Of a stretch of DNA of 64,000 nt, positions 26,179 to 38,107 are shown in pieces (position 1 is the stretch's first letter; each line of letters starts with the position of its first letter). The notes below the pieces were generated by a model that was given only the letters and a program-made list of their open reading frames with translations, was not told the origin of the DNA and made no database searches. Origin of the DNA: Phialocephala subalpina (lineage: Eukaryota > Ascomycota > Leotiomycetes > Helotiales > Mollisiaceae); NCBI GenBank assembly GCA_900073065.1, contig FJOG01000006.1:1284881-1348880 (forward strand). Direction: 5' to 3'. A program made the position numbers and the translations under genes.

Positions 26179-26678
26179 TCGGTCCGGCTTGACCCTTGCC
26201 TCCTGATCGTCTACACCTGTCTTTATCCCCGCAGCCACCCTTTCCAACATTTCCAGCGTCTGCAGCGCATAGGTACTTACAGTACAACGAGATCACCCAT
26301 ACATTATCCCGCCCGGCCACCGTCGCCTTGTGTGACTCGCTCCCAAGGACTTTCTTGTGTGCTCATATGGCCCGGTGCAAGTGCCGTGCACACTCGCTTC
26401 AGGTCGACTCAGAAGGCTTCAGCGGCTATCGGTCCGGCTTGACCCTTGCCTCCTGATCGTCTACACCTGTCTTTATCCCCGCAGCCACCCTTTCCAACAT
26501 TTCCAGCGTCTGCAGCGCATAGGTACTTACAGTACAACGAGATCACCCATACATTATCCCGCCCGGCCACCGTCGCCTTGTGTGACTCGCTCCCAAGGAC
26601 TTTCTTGTGTGCTCATATGGCCCGGTGCAAGTGCCGTGCACACTCGCTTCAGGTCGACTCAGAAGGCTTCAGCGGCTA
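26179..26678 (+). repeat. Exact tandem duplication, two 250-bp copies
   Basis: Positions 26179-26428 and 26429-26678 appear identical over 250 bp (both begin TCGGTCCGGCTTGACCC and end CAGCGGCTA). The peptides read from the two copies in the same frame are the same. The copies lie 120 bp upstream of ATG 26798, in the likely promoter or 5' leader. Confidence 0.93.
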
Positions 26679-26797
26679 AAGTCGCTTTATGTAAGATTAC
26701 ATCTCCTCCAACCCGTTGTTTCAGTCATTCATAAATTGGACAATAGAAGCTCTGGACTATTCACAACCGTGCTACCTTGGATCGACGTTGCGACATT

Positions 26798-28427
26798 ATG
26801 ACAAAAAGAATTCGGTCTTCAATGTCTGGAAACAACCAAAGATTGACGCCTACGACAGGAGAGTCTATGCACTCTTTTCCCGCAACAACATCATTTCAAC
26901 AAGACTTCACTCCTCATAGCGCCGTACGTTTACCGAAGAATCATTCTCTTGTCTTTCGAGAGTTCTTCAACTCGGAGTCTGACCGAATAATCCAGGTGTC
27001 TTCATTCAACTTGCCTGCTCGGATTGATACAAATCTCTACACGCCTATCTCCATGACAAACTCTCCCGTATTACCTATCAAGACCGACATGGCTATGAAA
27101 AGGGAAATTGAAATTAAAACGTCGCCGACGGACATATCTCCTTGCTACGACATGTTCGGTGATTTAGATGATGGGGGATTCAGTCCTCGATATAATGCGC
27201 CGATGAAGCCCAAACAACCTGCCTACCAGATTGCCATATCTGGTAGCGGTCTCGCTCCGGAATCCCCAGGAGAATTCACCACGCATCCAGATCCATACTA
27301 CGGTTCTCAGTATCTTGTTTCTGCTCAGGCACCTCCATCACGACCTTCACCAAGTCTCAGTCCACACATACAATCTGGTAGTGGTCAAAACAACGATAAT
27401 CATCTTCGCTACCAACAGACCTCTGATTACAATAACACCTCATTTAGGCCCAATACGCAGGTGCCCACTCTCATTGCCCCAAATCCCACGACACTCCGGC
27501 CCCCAATTGCACGTTATCGACATAATTCAGTCCCCTCCAACAAGTCACTCTCGGCACAGCCGTTGCATATCACATCCTTCCCTCAAGGTGTGCAATCGGG
27601 TGGGAAAAGTGGACAAAAGAAAAAAGAGCCGTCGTACAACGACTACCTCACGGTCATTTCCAATCCTGAGCTTTATGTCGAAGTCACCGATTTAGAACGT
27701 TACATTCTTGAGCTAAGATACAAGGATGGACTTCAGTGGAAAGAGGTTGCGAAAGTGTTCTCGCGAAAGCACAACAAGAATACTGAGGTTGCAGCACTAC
27801 AGATGAGAAGACGCAGGATGTTGGAAAGACTTTGGGTATGTTGATCCATGGAGGTAGTTTCTATACTTCTTGTTGCATCGGAGTTTTTGACCTTCTTTAC
27901 TGACTACGTTGCAGGAAAGATCGTGCGAGCTCGCAGCTTTGGGCAAAGATACAGCCAAGTGGGATGGCATATGCAAGCAGTTGCATAAATATGCTCCACG
28001 CAGATCCTCGAAGGAGGTTGCCCAGAGGAAGTGGAATGAAAGGAACGCAAACCCTCTACAGCTCAACACCCAGTATGGAGCACATTACTCCATGCAACCC
28101 CAGCAACGACAGCGGACATCCTCAGACTTGACGGTCGAGTCCTTTGACAATGAGTCTTGGTCTGATGGGAGAGAGAGTACAGATCATAGTCTCCATGGGA
28201 GTGATACCGGAGGGATGATGTCTGCAATATCAAGTGTTGCAATGGGCGATATCCGAAGCCGAGCTGCGAGTGACGCAAGCCTTCAACTTCACTTGCAACA
28301 GCAACAGCGACACCATCAACAGCAGCAACAACACCGACTGCAGCAAGAAATAGAACAGCAACAGCAACAAGACATGCTGTATACTCAGCAACAGCAGAGT
28401 GGTTGGGGTCAAAGGCACGGTGCTTAG
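26798..28427 (+). CDS. Probable poly-Gln nuclear regulator with helix-turn-helix-like region
   Basis: Join(26798..26923, 26996..27835, 27915..28427), 492 residues. The first intron (72 nt, GTACGT...ATCCAG) is in frame, so skipping it would only add 24 residues; its signals are strong. The second (79 nt, GTATGT...TTGCAG) is needed to pass a stop. The N-terminal half is Ser/Pro/Asn-rich and probably disordered. Residues of the form DLERYILELRYKDGLQWKEV followed by FSRKHNKNTEVAALQMRRRR, and after the intron ALGKDTAKWDGICKQL, form a basic helical block like a Myb/SANT or helix-turn-helix DNA-binding region. The C-terminus is Gln-rich, with several runs of 4-6 Gln (near 28290-28410). I do not recognise a named family. 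A transcription-related role is inferred from composition. Confidence 0.75.
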
Positions 28428-31400
28428 GCCAGTCACTCCTCTTTAGGTAGATTTTAGGTTTCGAAGTGCTGCATTCTACTTCTTTGGTACTCTTCTAGGG
28501 ATAATCGGAGGTTCAAATTATGGGAATTATATGGAAAACGGGTAGACGGAATCCAGTCGCAGGGCTCTTTGCGGGATCTCGAGTCGGCAATCATACTTTC
28601 ATTGTATTATAATTCGTTCCGCATTCATAAGAAATAAACTTTTACCAAGATGACTTCACAGACTCCCCACACTTAATACTGAAATGGATCTTCAATTCGT
28701 GATGTTTTCGAACTCATCCGAGATACGCTTGACTTCGATTATTCAGGGTGAATCAATCTCAACGAGTACGCCCACCCCGTACTTTGTTTCTAAAGTCGCA
28801 GCGGGCTAACCCACGAGCCAGGAAAAACAGTGCTCATCACATCAGAAAATGGCTTTCCGGGCGCTTCCAGAAATCATCTAACATAGGGTGGATGAGCAAT
28901 TGCAGGGGTCCTTCCACAAGATGTCTCGGAACAAGGGCTCAGATGTTGAAGATGAGGCGAACGCCACATCCAATAACTGAAGAGGTATGGCTTGAGCACA
29001 GCAGGGTCGGGAAACATGTAACCTTAAATGTCTAGGTAATGATCAATGCTTTCTCCTCATGCATGTCATCTAAATGTTGAGGGTGAACATCTATCCGTGC
29101 CTCTGTCAACCTCGGGAACTGCGTTGGGCAAATTAAAGACAGCACTGGGAGGGATGGACCCGAAATTTGATTTCTTTTTGGCTGCCAAACAAGGTCAGTT
29201 GTGACGAGAGATTCAGCGTGCAGAAAGGTAGCCCTGCTGACGGCGGAAGCTGGCTCCCTGTGACGATTAGCGTGTAATTCCCCATAGCTTCGGGAGAGAA
29301 CTCGGAGAGGAGATATTAGACGAACATACGTGCCAACGTAATGCGAAGGATACGACGAAGAACATTGGCGATAGCATCAATGAGTAGGATGTGAGGATGC
29401 ATCTGGATCATACCCGTACGGCACAGACGGGTTGGTGAATGGAGGTTGCATGTTGCGGCAGTTGCTTCTTTCAGCCACCGTTTTGGGTCCAGGAATCCGG
29501 TCGGGGCGAGCAGCTTCTGTGTTCGTTGCCACTGAATGGGCTTGTTTGCAGACGCCATCCATTTGGCTCTTGAGCGAGAGAAGGGGTCCTAACAATTCTA
29601 TTGCATGCCCGTGTGCCGTTTATCGCGGCGGTAGAAGGAGCAAATTCTAACGTGTTCTGGGAATCGATGCGAAGATGCTAACAGCCTTATTTTGAATGAG
29701 GGCATGCTGCGATGTTGTGCAAGATAGAAGGAGCGTGAAATCCTAATGCAATTTACGGTAGTGCTGGACGTCCAATGTGGAATCGGTTTCTTGCATGAGA
29801 AATAGGCTTATGTGTGAGGAGACACATGGCAGCCTGGCAGACCGTTAGAACTTAGGGGGAGGTTTCCCCTTGGGAAACGTAGCACTATGCGGCAGGTACA
29901 TGCTCAGTGCCTAAATTGACGCGCTTCTGAGTTGTCTTTAATTTGACCACCGATCATGAGGATCCACAGTTGATGCATGCGCTTACGAAGATGATGGTCT
30001 CTTGGGACTTATTTTCATCACTTGATCTCAACTCTTCATACGATGAGGTGGAACGAGAAATATGACAGCGCGAAGTCGTCTTTGCATATGGTTTTTCTTC
30101 AGTGTGAGATGCAAGAGCGGCATGTGTTGGCGATCGATGGCCAGATCTTGGAATACGAACGCCTATCTGCTCTTTTGGATGAGATCTAATGGATTGTTAG
30201 GGCAAGGGGAATATTTGCCAACACCAACGCTTTTCTAGATGCAGAATTCCGTGCTGGCCGTGATACGGCGGCATGGTGACCATTAACATAGCAGGGACGG
30301 TATCCATGCTTCCGCTCTTGAAGACTGGAGGACTTGACGCCGGCTCAGTGTATCTCGATGGTCGCACAGAATGAAGAAGGAAGTCAAAGGAGTTAAGATT
30401 CTTGATTCCACCCCCGTATTGTGCAGCCACTGAAGCGCTTGACTAGCCCTATCCCTGCGGAAGAGGCCATGTGAACGGCGGCGGTGGGATGCGGTGTGGA
30501 GATGCGGAGATCTTGCCTGACATGTTTCAACTGATGGAATGACACAGCCTCAAAGTCAAAGTCCGCATTCCAAATATTCCATCTCCATGGACCCTCCACG
30601 GCGTCTCTGAGAAACTTCAAACGCTGAAAATAGCATTGCTGCCGACATGCGACAGAAGTCTAAAAAGCTGAGTATCAAAAAAGAGGGTTGCATTAAGAAG
30701 CGTTGCTTTGAAGTGTGATCAGACGCTTGGAAGCGCTTACGGGTCTTCTGAGGCCGTGTGCTATAACTCAATGAGCAAAAGCCCAAGTGAAGTGCGCTTA
30801 CAAGCCTGGAGGAATGTAACATTGTTCCACAAGAATATTATGGAGATATCACAGTGGAACTGCTTTCATATTGTAGATGCGGTAAATAATGCATAGACTT
30901 TGAGATGAGTTGCAAATCTCGGGGAACCGAATTTTTCAGAGGATAGAATGGTCTTTGTGCCTGCGTACGTAGAATGAGACGTCTTTCTGTTGGAAGGCTA
31001 TTCTGTGGATCGTTTTGCCGTCACCCTCTCGGTGGTGATTTACGTGCGTAATCGAATCTCGACAATGCTGTAGAATGAAGCAACATCAAACCTTCTTTTC
31101 ATATTGAACGATGTTGGTATTCCTAAGTCTCTGTCCAACAATTCTTTCCAATTTTTTCTCCTGTCCACTGAGTAATGAGTTGGAAGCATGAGAATACGCT
31201 TTCATGGCTGCTCCGCTCGGCGCTCACCATTCAAACATCGGCAGTCCAAGGAAACAAGTCTTCCTAAGATTCTGGACCATCGAAGCCATGGCAGAGTATT
31301 ACGAGCTTTAACGATGTTCAGTAGAGCAGTACATTACTTACGTTCTATCGGCAACACGTCGTTCCAAAGTCTGCCGTCAAGATGCGTCCATCGCTGCGTC

Positions 31401-33392
31401 TCCACCTACGCACGCCCAGGTTTCGAAACCTCACACGCCCGAACCCTCGACAGTGCCTCCTCCAAACACATTCAACGGACATTTTACATTGGCATCAACT
31501 TGAGTACACCTCTTTTATACAATCTCTCACCCTCATGGAGTGCTTTACATAATTAAGGTTAATTCCGCCTGTTGATACTGTGTTTCCTTTGAAAGGGGGA
31601 ACAGTATAGAGTAACTCGGAGAGCTGACTTATTCTACAAGATTAGAGGGTAGATTTCTGCGACGCCGACTACGACAACCAATATTCTTTGTGTCTATTGG
31701 CAAGCTATCCTCCGAACCAACGTGGTCTTCGCCAGTTGCGCATCTTCCGGTCTCCTTTAGACGGTCCAGAAAGAACACTCGAGCGACCTACACACACAAA
31801 TGACAAATATCTCCTTATCCAAGCGATGCTGCGTCTCCCTATTCAATCCTACTTCGCCACTCTCGCAATATCGATGGACAGTGCTTCAAAGTAATTAAAG
31901 ATGGTGGCGTCAAGCATATCGCTTTCAACCCCCAAGCCTTGCCGGGACTTCTTTTGCCCACACTGGCAAAATCTTTGAACAAAGACTCTCGTTAACTAAC
32001 ACCATAATAGTTTGTCGCATCTAGCGTCTCAGCTTAGCGGAGTATCTTCGATTGTCCTACAAAGACGACTGGGATATTGAAAACGCTGGCGAAGCAGTCA
32101 AGTGGCAAACTGGCAAGGCCCATAAGGGTCTCTCAAGCAGCAACTTCTCGCCTTGAAAGAATTTGAAAGACTGCAGATACTTCCTTGAGTTTACTGTAAG
32201 ATATTGAGTCAATTTCTGGGCCCCGGCTTGATACTTGGGCATTGCTGACAGAGAAATAGCCATAGCACATGCTTGATCAGGTCGTGCCTGTCAACACAAA
32301 CCTCAATTGATGACAGAAGGATATTACAACGAAAGCTTTATACATACCTTTCAGAGATAAAAAGTACGGTCTGCTAGCTATTGAGGAAGGAAAGAATATC
32401 GTTGTTTGCATTGTTGCTCTTCTCTTCCTCAGAATAGACATACTCTTTCATCAGCAGGCGCTTTGTTCAACTCTAAGATTTCTCTTTTTGTATTAGTTTG
32501 CGAGAGCGAAGCTGACCTTACACAGTGTCACACACTATTCCTGGCCCCCAATGTCAAGCATGCCGCCGTCAAGTTTGAACTTTCATTTCAATTTTCTCAC
32601 GTTGGTGTCTTTTGTTGGAAGGAATTTTCTAGAAAGATACCACAATGTACATTCATATGGCGCCATTTCAAGTTGTATTCTAAGAGCCTCGCAATGACTT
32701 GACGTTGCAATTGAATCGCTATTAGCGCGCCAGGCGCTTGCGATTGGGATCGCGTCTCCATCAGTATGCGCCGCACAACTCTGAGCTCCTCACACTTCCA
32801 TCTAGACCAACACGAGGTCATTCAAATGCCTGTTGTTACCGTTTCTCAAAATGATCGAGCATCATGGGCTTCAAAGTGACCTTTGAATTTCAACACTTCT
32901 GCAATTCTGACATCCAGTCACCGTTTGGGCTGTTTGGGCTGTTTGAGCCGATTAGGCACCCCGGAATGCCCGGCAGAACATCTTGAGGAACCATTTCACT
33001 TTCACTCTATATTCTGTTGAAGAGCAGAGCACCATAGTACCGAGTCATGCCTCCGGCGATGCCGTTGCTGAGTCGTTTGAGCGTAGCACAAGTTTTGGTC
33101 GTTAAAGAAAAGGGGTTAGGAGCCTCGTCTAATTAGTGTTTTGAGAAAGGAGGGTTTTACCCCCCTCTCCTGCTCTTTCACTCATCATCTCGAAGCGTAG
33201 ATGGCAAATTTCACGATCAATACATGTGCAGTTGACGATAAAAAGAGGCAGATCAGTCCGAAATGGGTCAGGAGCAAAGGAATTTCACAAGTTTGGTTTG
33301 CAGTCTGAAGTGTTACAGAATCTTATCAATTCCTTCAGGTAAAACCAGGGTCCTCCTAGTCCAACCCCTAAAACCGCACCAAAGGTAGCAGC
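28428..33392. other. Gene-free stretch, about 5 kb
   Basis: No supported gene. Short frames such as 28748-29035 (+), 31188-31556 (+) and 31688-31894 (+) have no domain and no consistent splice pattern. Decayed genes could be hidden here but I cannot demonstrate one. Confidence 0.4.
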
Positions 33393-34607
33393 TTAGTAAA
33401 CATATTCATAGCATAGCAAGTCATTCCCAATATCCATGACCGACTCAATCGTGGTGTTAGGCACAATTCCCTCCATTATCAAGTTGTGTTGCAGTGATGT
33501 GTGGTTGGTCGGGTCATTGAAGCCCTCAATTTGAGCCTCCGTGATGTGCTTCATGTAGTTCTTGTCCAGCCACCAGACGGGAGGGGTGTTACCACCACTC
33601 ATGTCGTAAAGACGGGCTGTGAGGTTGACGGCTTGCCACTCCCACCAGAGACGATCGAGATTCGTGTGGTGGAGGTAGAATAGTGGATCTATCATTAGGT
33701 TTCATTAGTATACGTTCCCTTCTGAATCGTTTTCCAAACCAGGGTGGGAAACTCACCACCAGGCGAAGCAACCGTGTCCAAAATCGTCCCGTTGACACCC
33801 AAATGCGCGTTTGAATGCGGATTACTTTTCCAGCACCAATGCGCGTCCCAATAATTATCCATGGCCATGCATTCGTCAATGTAAGTCTGGTTCCCAAGAC
33901 TGAAATAGCTCGGTACGAATTGGCGGCTGAGGCATGTATCGCTGATTTCGTAGTATGGACCAAGGTGGTTGGTCATATTTGCGAATGGGCCATCTTGGAC
34001 GCACCAATCGTCGCCTTGACCGTTGCCACCGAAACCGTAGACTGTGTCGAAGATTGGGGAGTCGGCCATTTGGAGGGAATTGTTTTTTGTGTCGAGGACT
34101 TCTTCCCAGTATCTTTTGCTAGGTTAGTATGAGAGCGGGGATAGTGGTGAGGAGATGACTTACGGCTGGCCGCCGGTGTAGTTGCAGATTGTTTGAAGTT
34201 GATATTCATGCGCATACATGAAGTATCTATGCCATGGCAAGAATTGCCCCTGGAAACGAATCAGACCCGTCGAATAATATGGCGTATACTTTCACACTTA
34301 CAGAGTAGTGGATCACATTTGACTGCCAAACATGACAATACTGAAGCTCATCGAACTTGGTCTGAGCACCAGCAAAACCGAGAGTAGCTGGTGTGTTGAT
34401 CAGGCAGAGCTCAGCATCTATATATGCCTGCTTCTCGTCATTGGTCATCTTGTGCCATGCTTTGCGCTGGGTTTTGGTGGTACACGTGGAATTCGAGGTA
34501 CTCGTGGAATTGTCCCGCTTCGAGACGGACAAGGAAGGTGCGGGGGAAGCAGAAACGAGGGTGGTGAATGCTAAGAGGGCAACGAGTGTGCGAGTCAGAA
34601 AACTCAT
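33393..34607 (-). CDS. Secreted tyrosinase (short form)
   Basis: Complement(33393..33688, 33757..34112, 34164..34249, 34302..34607), 347 residues. A signal peptide (MSFLTRTLVALLAFTTLVSA) is followed by a Ser/Thr/Asn-rich linker. The CuA site has His92 (YCHVW), His100 (VIHYSG) and His109 (LPWHRYF); the CuB site has SNPHSNAHLGV and FYLHHTNLDRLWWEW. Introns are 52, 51 and 68 nt with GTAAGT/GTGAGT donors, and each junction restores the copper motifs. It oxidises phenols to quinones outside the cell, which serves melanin formation, phenolic detoxification or attack on plant phenols. It lacks the long C-terminal lid domain of classical fungal tyrosinases, in line with short secreted forms that are active without processing; that functional statement is inferred. 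Confidence 0.95.
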
Positions 34608-36284
34608 GGCAAAGAGCGTGAAGGGGTAAGAACCCTTGTTGAGATAGAGATGAGAAGGAAACCTGCTCAAAGGTTCTCGGGACGACTTTATACTTTCCTG
34701 TTCATCCTGACATAGACTTCTTCTGGTAGCAGAAAGCAAAACGCGAGCGGACTTGCACGAAACGGACGTCATCTGGAAGATCCGTTTTGAGCTTTTCCAT
34801 GCCCACTATGGGTATTGCAATTTCAAGGTTTTCGTGGCAGGCGAGGAGGGAGCATCGTGAAGACCCTTGAAGACCCTTCGCTTCCATCGAAATCCTATGT
34901 CCAACACCACAACAGACCTTCCGATTTACCCACTCAACATTCGGAACCTCGGGAATGTTCTATTTCAGATAATATTTGCAGGAATTTTTTCGGGTCGTCC
35001 CAAGAAATTTTCCCTCGTTTACTTAGATCTGTTAAAGATCTTGCGTGGCAAGCGGGGTGAAATATCTTGGCAATGCTTAGCACTCGGGCAAAGAAAATTG
35101 ACACCAAAATAGAAAGCAGAAGAACATGAAAATCAGCTTCGGATCTTCTTGGAGGGTGCAGTAAGAGTGATATAAATGATATCTTCGATGTAGAGCATAA
35201 AAACAAAGAAAGAGTTGGAGGGGTGGCAGCAGAGCATCCTGAAATTTAGGGTATTGATCTGAAAATTGATGGCGAGAAAGAGATTTGGAAACTCCATGCT
35301 TATGGGCCTGCCGCGCGTAGAACATTGTTGCCCTCCACCTGAATTGAAATAGGGGGAGTAGAGTGTGTGCAGTGATAAGAGGTGGAGGAGACTGACTTCG
35401 GACAATAATCTCTAAGAAGCTAAGGCAAGCTCGGGTCGGGACGCAGCCATCTTTATTATTCATCCACCCCTTTACCAGCTACTAGGCTTACATATTACCA
35501 CTTGGCAGTGGAGGAGACCCGAGCCACAGAGCTGGTACTTTGTGCACTGTTCGATGTGGTCCCGAGACAAAAAAGCTATCTGCGAAGACGAAGTGGGCGA
35601 TGACGTAAGCATAATCACATGACCACGTATACCTCTAGCCCTTTCCCCTTATTCCCCTTATTGTAGGGGGCGCGTGGCGCCCTTCCTAGCCCGAAACCCA
35701 TAGGGAGGAGCTTAGTCTCACTCACTTTTGAGAAGTTCGAGTAAGATTTAGTGCTTGTCTTAATAGTACTAAGCTTGCTGACGCCACTAGCCCTGTAGAG
35801 CGCAGCGCCCTCGCTAAGACAAATCATGTGACGTTGGAACCTATAAGTTTAAACCTTACCAGTGTAGTTTTCGTCGTGATTCCTTCACAAGGTTTCGGGC
35901 ATTCTTCTCTTCCTCTTTTCCTCATTCAAGTCCTCATCCTCGATTGGAAATGTGTTTCCAAGTTCAACTCCAGCACACTCGTTGTCTGTAGCTTGGGGCA
36001 ACAACTGTAGCAAGTCTGCGTACCAGCTTCGATGCACGAGAAGGGGGTACGAGGCCGACCGAACTGTTCCCAGACTTGTTCGGGACAGCTCCATACATCT
36101 CGGAACAAATACGGCTCTGTAATTGGGGGCCAAGGGGCTGCACCTTCCCGTTGTAGATGTCAAGCGGCAACGATATCGAACTGTTAACTGTGAGCCAGTC
36201 GTTTTAGCGGAGTTGCAAGGCCCTGTTCAGCCTGTCAGGTAACCACCTCCTGCATACAGTACAAACCGTTTCAAAAGTTTCAAA
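34608..36284. other. Intergenic, about 1.7 kb
   Basis: Promoter side of the tyrosinase gene and of the membrane protein gene (divergent). A GC-rich small hairpin (GGGCGCGTGGCGCCC) lies near 35670. No gene seen. Confidence 0.4.
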
Positions 36285-37754
36285 ATGATTTCAACATGCA
36301 CATCATGTTCTACGTACTTTGGTTCTCTTTCGCTTCCATATATCATTGTTAAATTAATGTCGAATGCTACTGCTCAAAATACCCCGCTGCAAGGCTGGAC
36401 GAACTCCCCCGATGGCCGCGGGACCATTGATATTGTTTCTTCCTGCATCTTCACAAATTTTATCTGCGTTTGGTCCGTTCTATGTATCAACATTGGCCCT
36501 CCAGGAGAGAGCGCGATCGCCCAATTCCTCCAGAAGCTCAAGTTGGCATTGATTTGTATTCTTGGGCCTGATTTTTTGTTACTGCTGGTGATTGGACAAT
36601 GGGAGTCTGCTAGAAGTTCTTGTCGGCAATTCAAGGAAGCAGGACTCGATGGCTGGTCGATGAGGCATGCCTTCTATGCAGACATGGGAGGCTTTGTTGT
36701 GCGAACGAAGGATGGAGTTACTTGGCCCCTCGATGCAAATCAATTACATTACTTAATTGTTCAGGGGTTGATCAAGGAACCTGTCTTGACCGCCCAAATC
36801 ATCCTCAAGAAGAGCGACATTGACGACAGAAACAAACAGAATACGCTTGTACGAGCTTTCTCTGCCGCACAGATCCTGTGGTTCTTGATCAGCTGTATTG
36901 CTCGAGGTGTTCAACGTCTCGCTGTCACCACCCTCGAGCTTACGACGATTGGATTCATCACGACGACAATCTGTGTCTGCATGTTTTGGTTCCACAAACC
37001 TGCCGACGTCGAGACGCGGCAAACAATTGAGATCGAAGCGACGGTACCGGACTTGCATACGAAAGCAGGCCTCGACTCAGCATACACCTGGTACGACACA
37101 CCTCTCGACTTTCTAGGTCCAGAGAAGACATATTTCGGAGTCGCCTGGCAATTTTGGATGAATCTGCTATCTGCCATACACATCCTGCCCACGAAACGAT
37201 TCAGACCCATCAGAAGACGACCTGATGATGCCTTTCTTCCTGTCTCTCGTTATGGCATGATTGCGATTGTTGCGGCTGGATCATTTTCGTGGGGTGCAAA
37301 CTTTGTGGCTTGGGATTTCGATTTCCCCACCACACTCGAGCGACAAATATGGAGAGCAAGCTCAACGCTATTACTCATTCCACTTTTGATTGGCTTGATT
37401 TATCAGGAAATTCTTCTTATATTCTTTCCTGATATGCGAAAGAATGCTTGCTTGAGGTTTGCTTCTCAACGGAGGATGACAGATTTGAGCCGAGCCTCGG
37501 GGGAGGAAGAGAAGTTCTCGAGCAAATTTCGGGGGAAGACCAAAAGAATTGTTTTGTGGCTTTCGAATAATTCTCCGAATGCTGACCCGTCGTTGACGTT
37601 GCAGTTGAGGGTTTTGATACCTGCACTGTTTTTTAGTGCGTTGTATGCTCTGGCAAGAGCCTATCTACTTTTGGAAGATTTGCTAGCATTTCGAGGTCAG
37701 AATCCGGACGTGTACAAGACTGTGAACTGGGTGGATTTCCTACCTCATGTTTGA
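36285..37754 (+). CDS. Multi-pass membrane protein of unknown function
   Basis: Single exon from ATG 36285, 489 residues. Early in the protein it carries the pattern GWTNSPDGRGTIDI followed by SCIFTNFICVW. I recognise this as the opening of a fungal family of predicted membrane proteins with no assigned activity. Hydrophobic segments are visible at about 50-70, 87-105, 195-215, 217-238, 325-345, 358-382 and 445-470, so about seven membrane passes. The central soluble part (about 110-190) contains HAFYADMGGFVV and LLVQG-like residues typical of the family; a second soluble loop is acidic and basic (410-440). The location is probably the plasma membrane or an internal membrane. No transport or enzyme motif is apparent. 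Confidence 0.82.
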   Translation: MISTCTSCSTYFGSLSLPYIIVKLMSNATAQNTPLQGWTNSPDGRGTIDIVSSCIFTNFICVWSVLCINIGPPGESAIAQFLQKLKLALICILGPDFLLLLVIGQWESARSSCRQFKEAGLDGWSMRHAFYADMGGFVVRTKDGVTWPLDANQLHYLIVQGLIKEPVLTAQIILKKSDIDDRNKQNTLVRAFSAAQILWFLISCIARGVQRLAVTTLELTTIGFITTTICVCMFWFHKPADVETRQTIEIEATVPDLHTKAGLDSAYTWYDTPLDFLGPEKTYFGVAWQFWMNLLSAIHILPTKRFRPIRRRPDDAFLPVSRYGMIAIVAAGSFSWGANFVAWDFDFPTTLERQIWRASSTLLLIPLLIGLIYQEILLIFFPDMRKNACLRFASQRRMTDLSRASGEEEKFSSKFRGKTKRIVLWLSNNSPNADPSLTLQLRVLIPALFFSALYALARAYLLLEDLLAFRGQNPDVYKTVNWVDFLPHV

Positions 37755-38107
37755 AGGACTTTTTGTCCTTTTGTATCATTCAGATTTATTTATATACACT
37801 CGTATTTGCGAATGCGCTGTGTTGTCCAAATGTACTTCTAGACGTTGGACAATTTGAAGCATGATGTGTGAGAATTATTCATGAATGGCACAGGTTTCGA
37901 GGCTCTAACAAGTGAAGAACTTCTTCGCGGTGGCGCAAGGATTTGAAGTTGTTCTCGGTGTGATGTTTCTAATGTCCCAGCATGTTGTACCTGCAACAAG
38001 TACTCAAGTTGAATGGTGAGTTCGGTGGGGTCACCTCCTGTCAGCGGCCCGTCCCGAAGCGGCGAAGCTAGTGCTGGTGTCCTAGATATATAATAGGTTT
38101 TGCGTGA
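37755..38107. other. Intergenic
   Basis: 3' region of the membrane protein gene and promoter of the F-box gene, same orientation. Nothing else seen. Confidence 0.4.

Noticed and set aside
35610..35830. Possible transposon remnant with CACATGA near both ends
   Set aside because: The ends match over only a few bases and there is no target duplication or coding relic.
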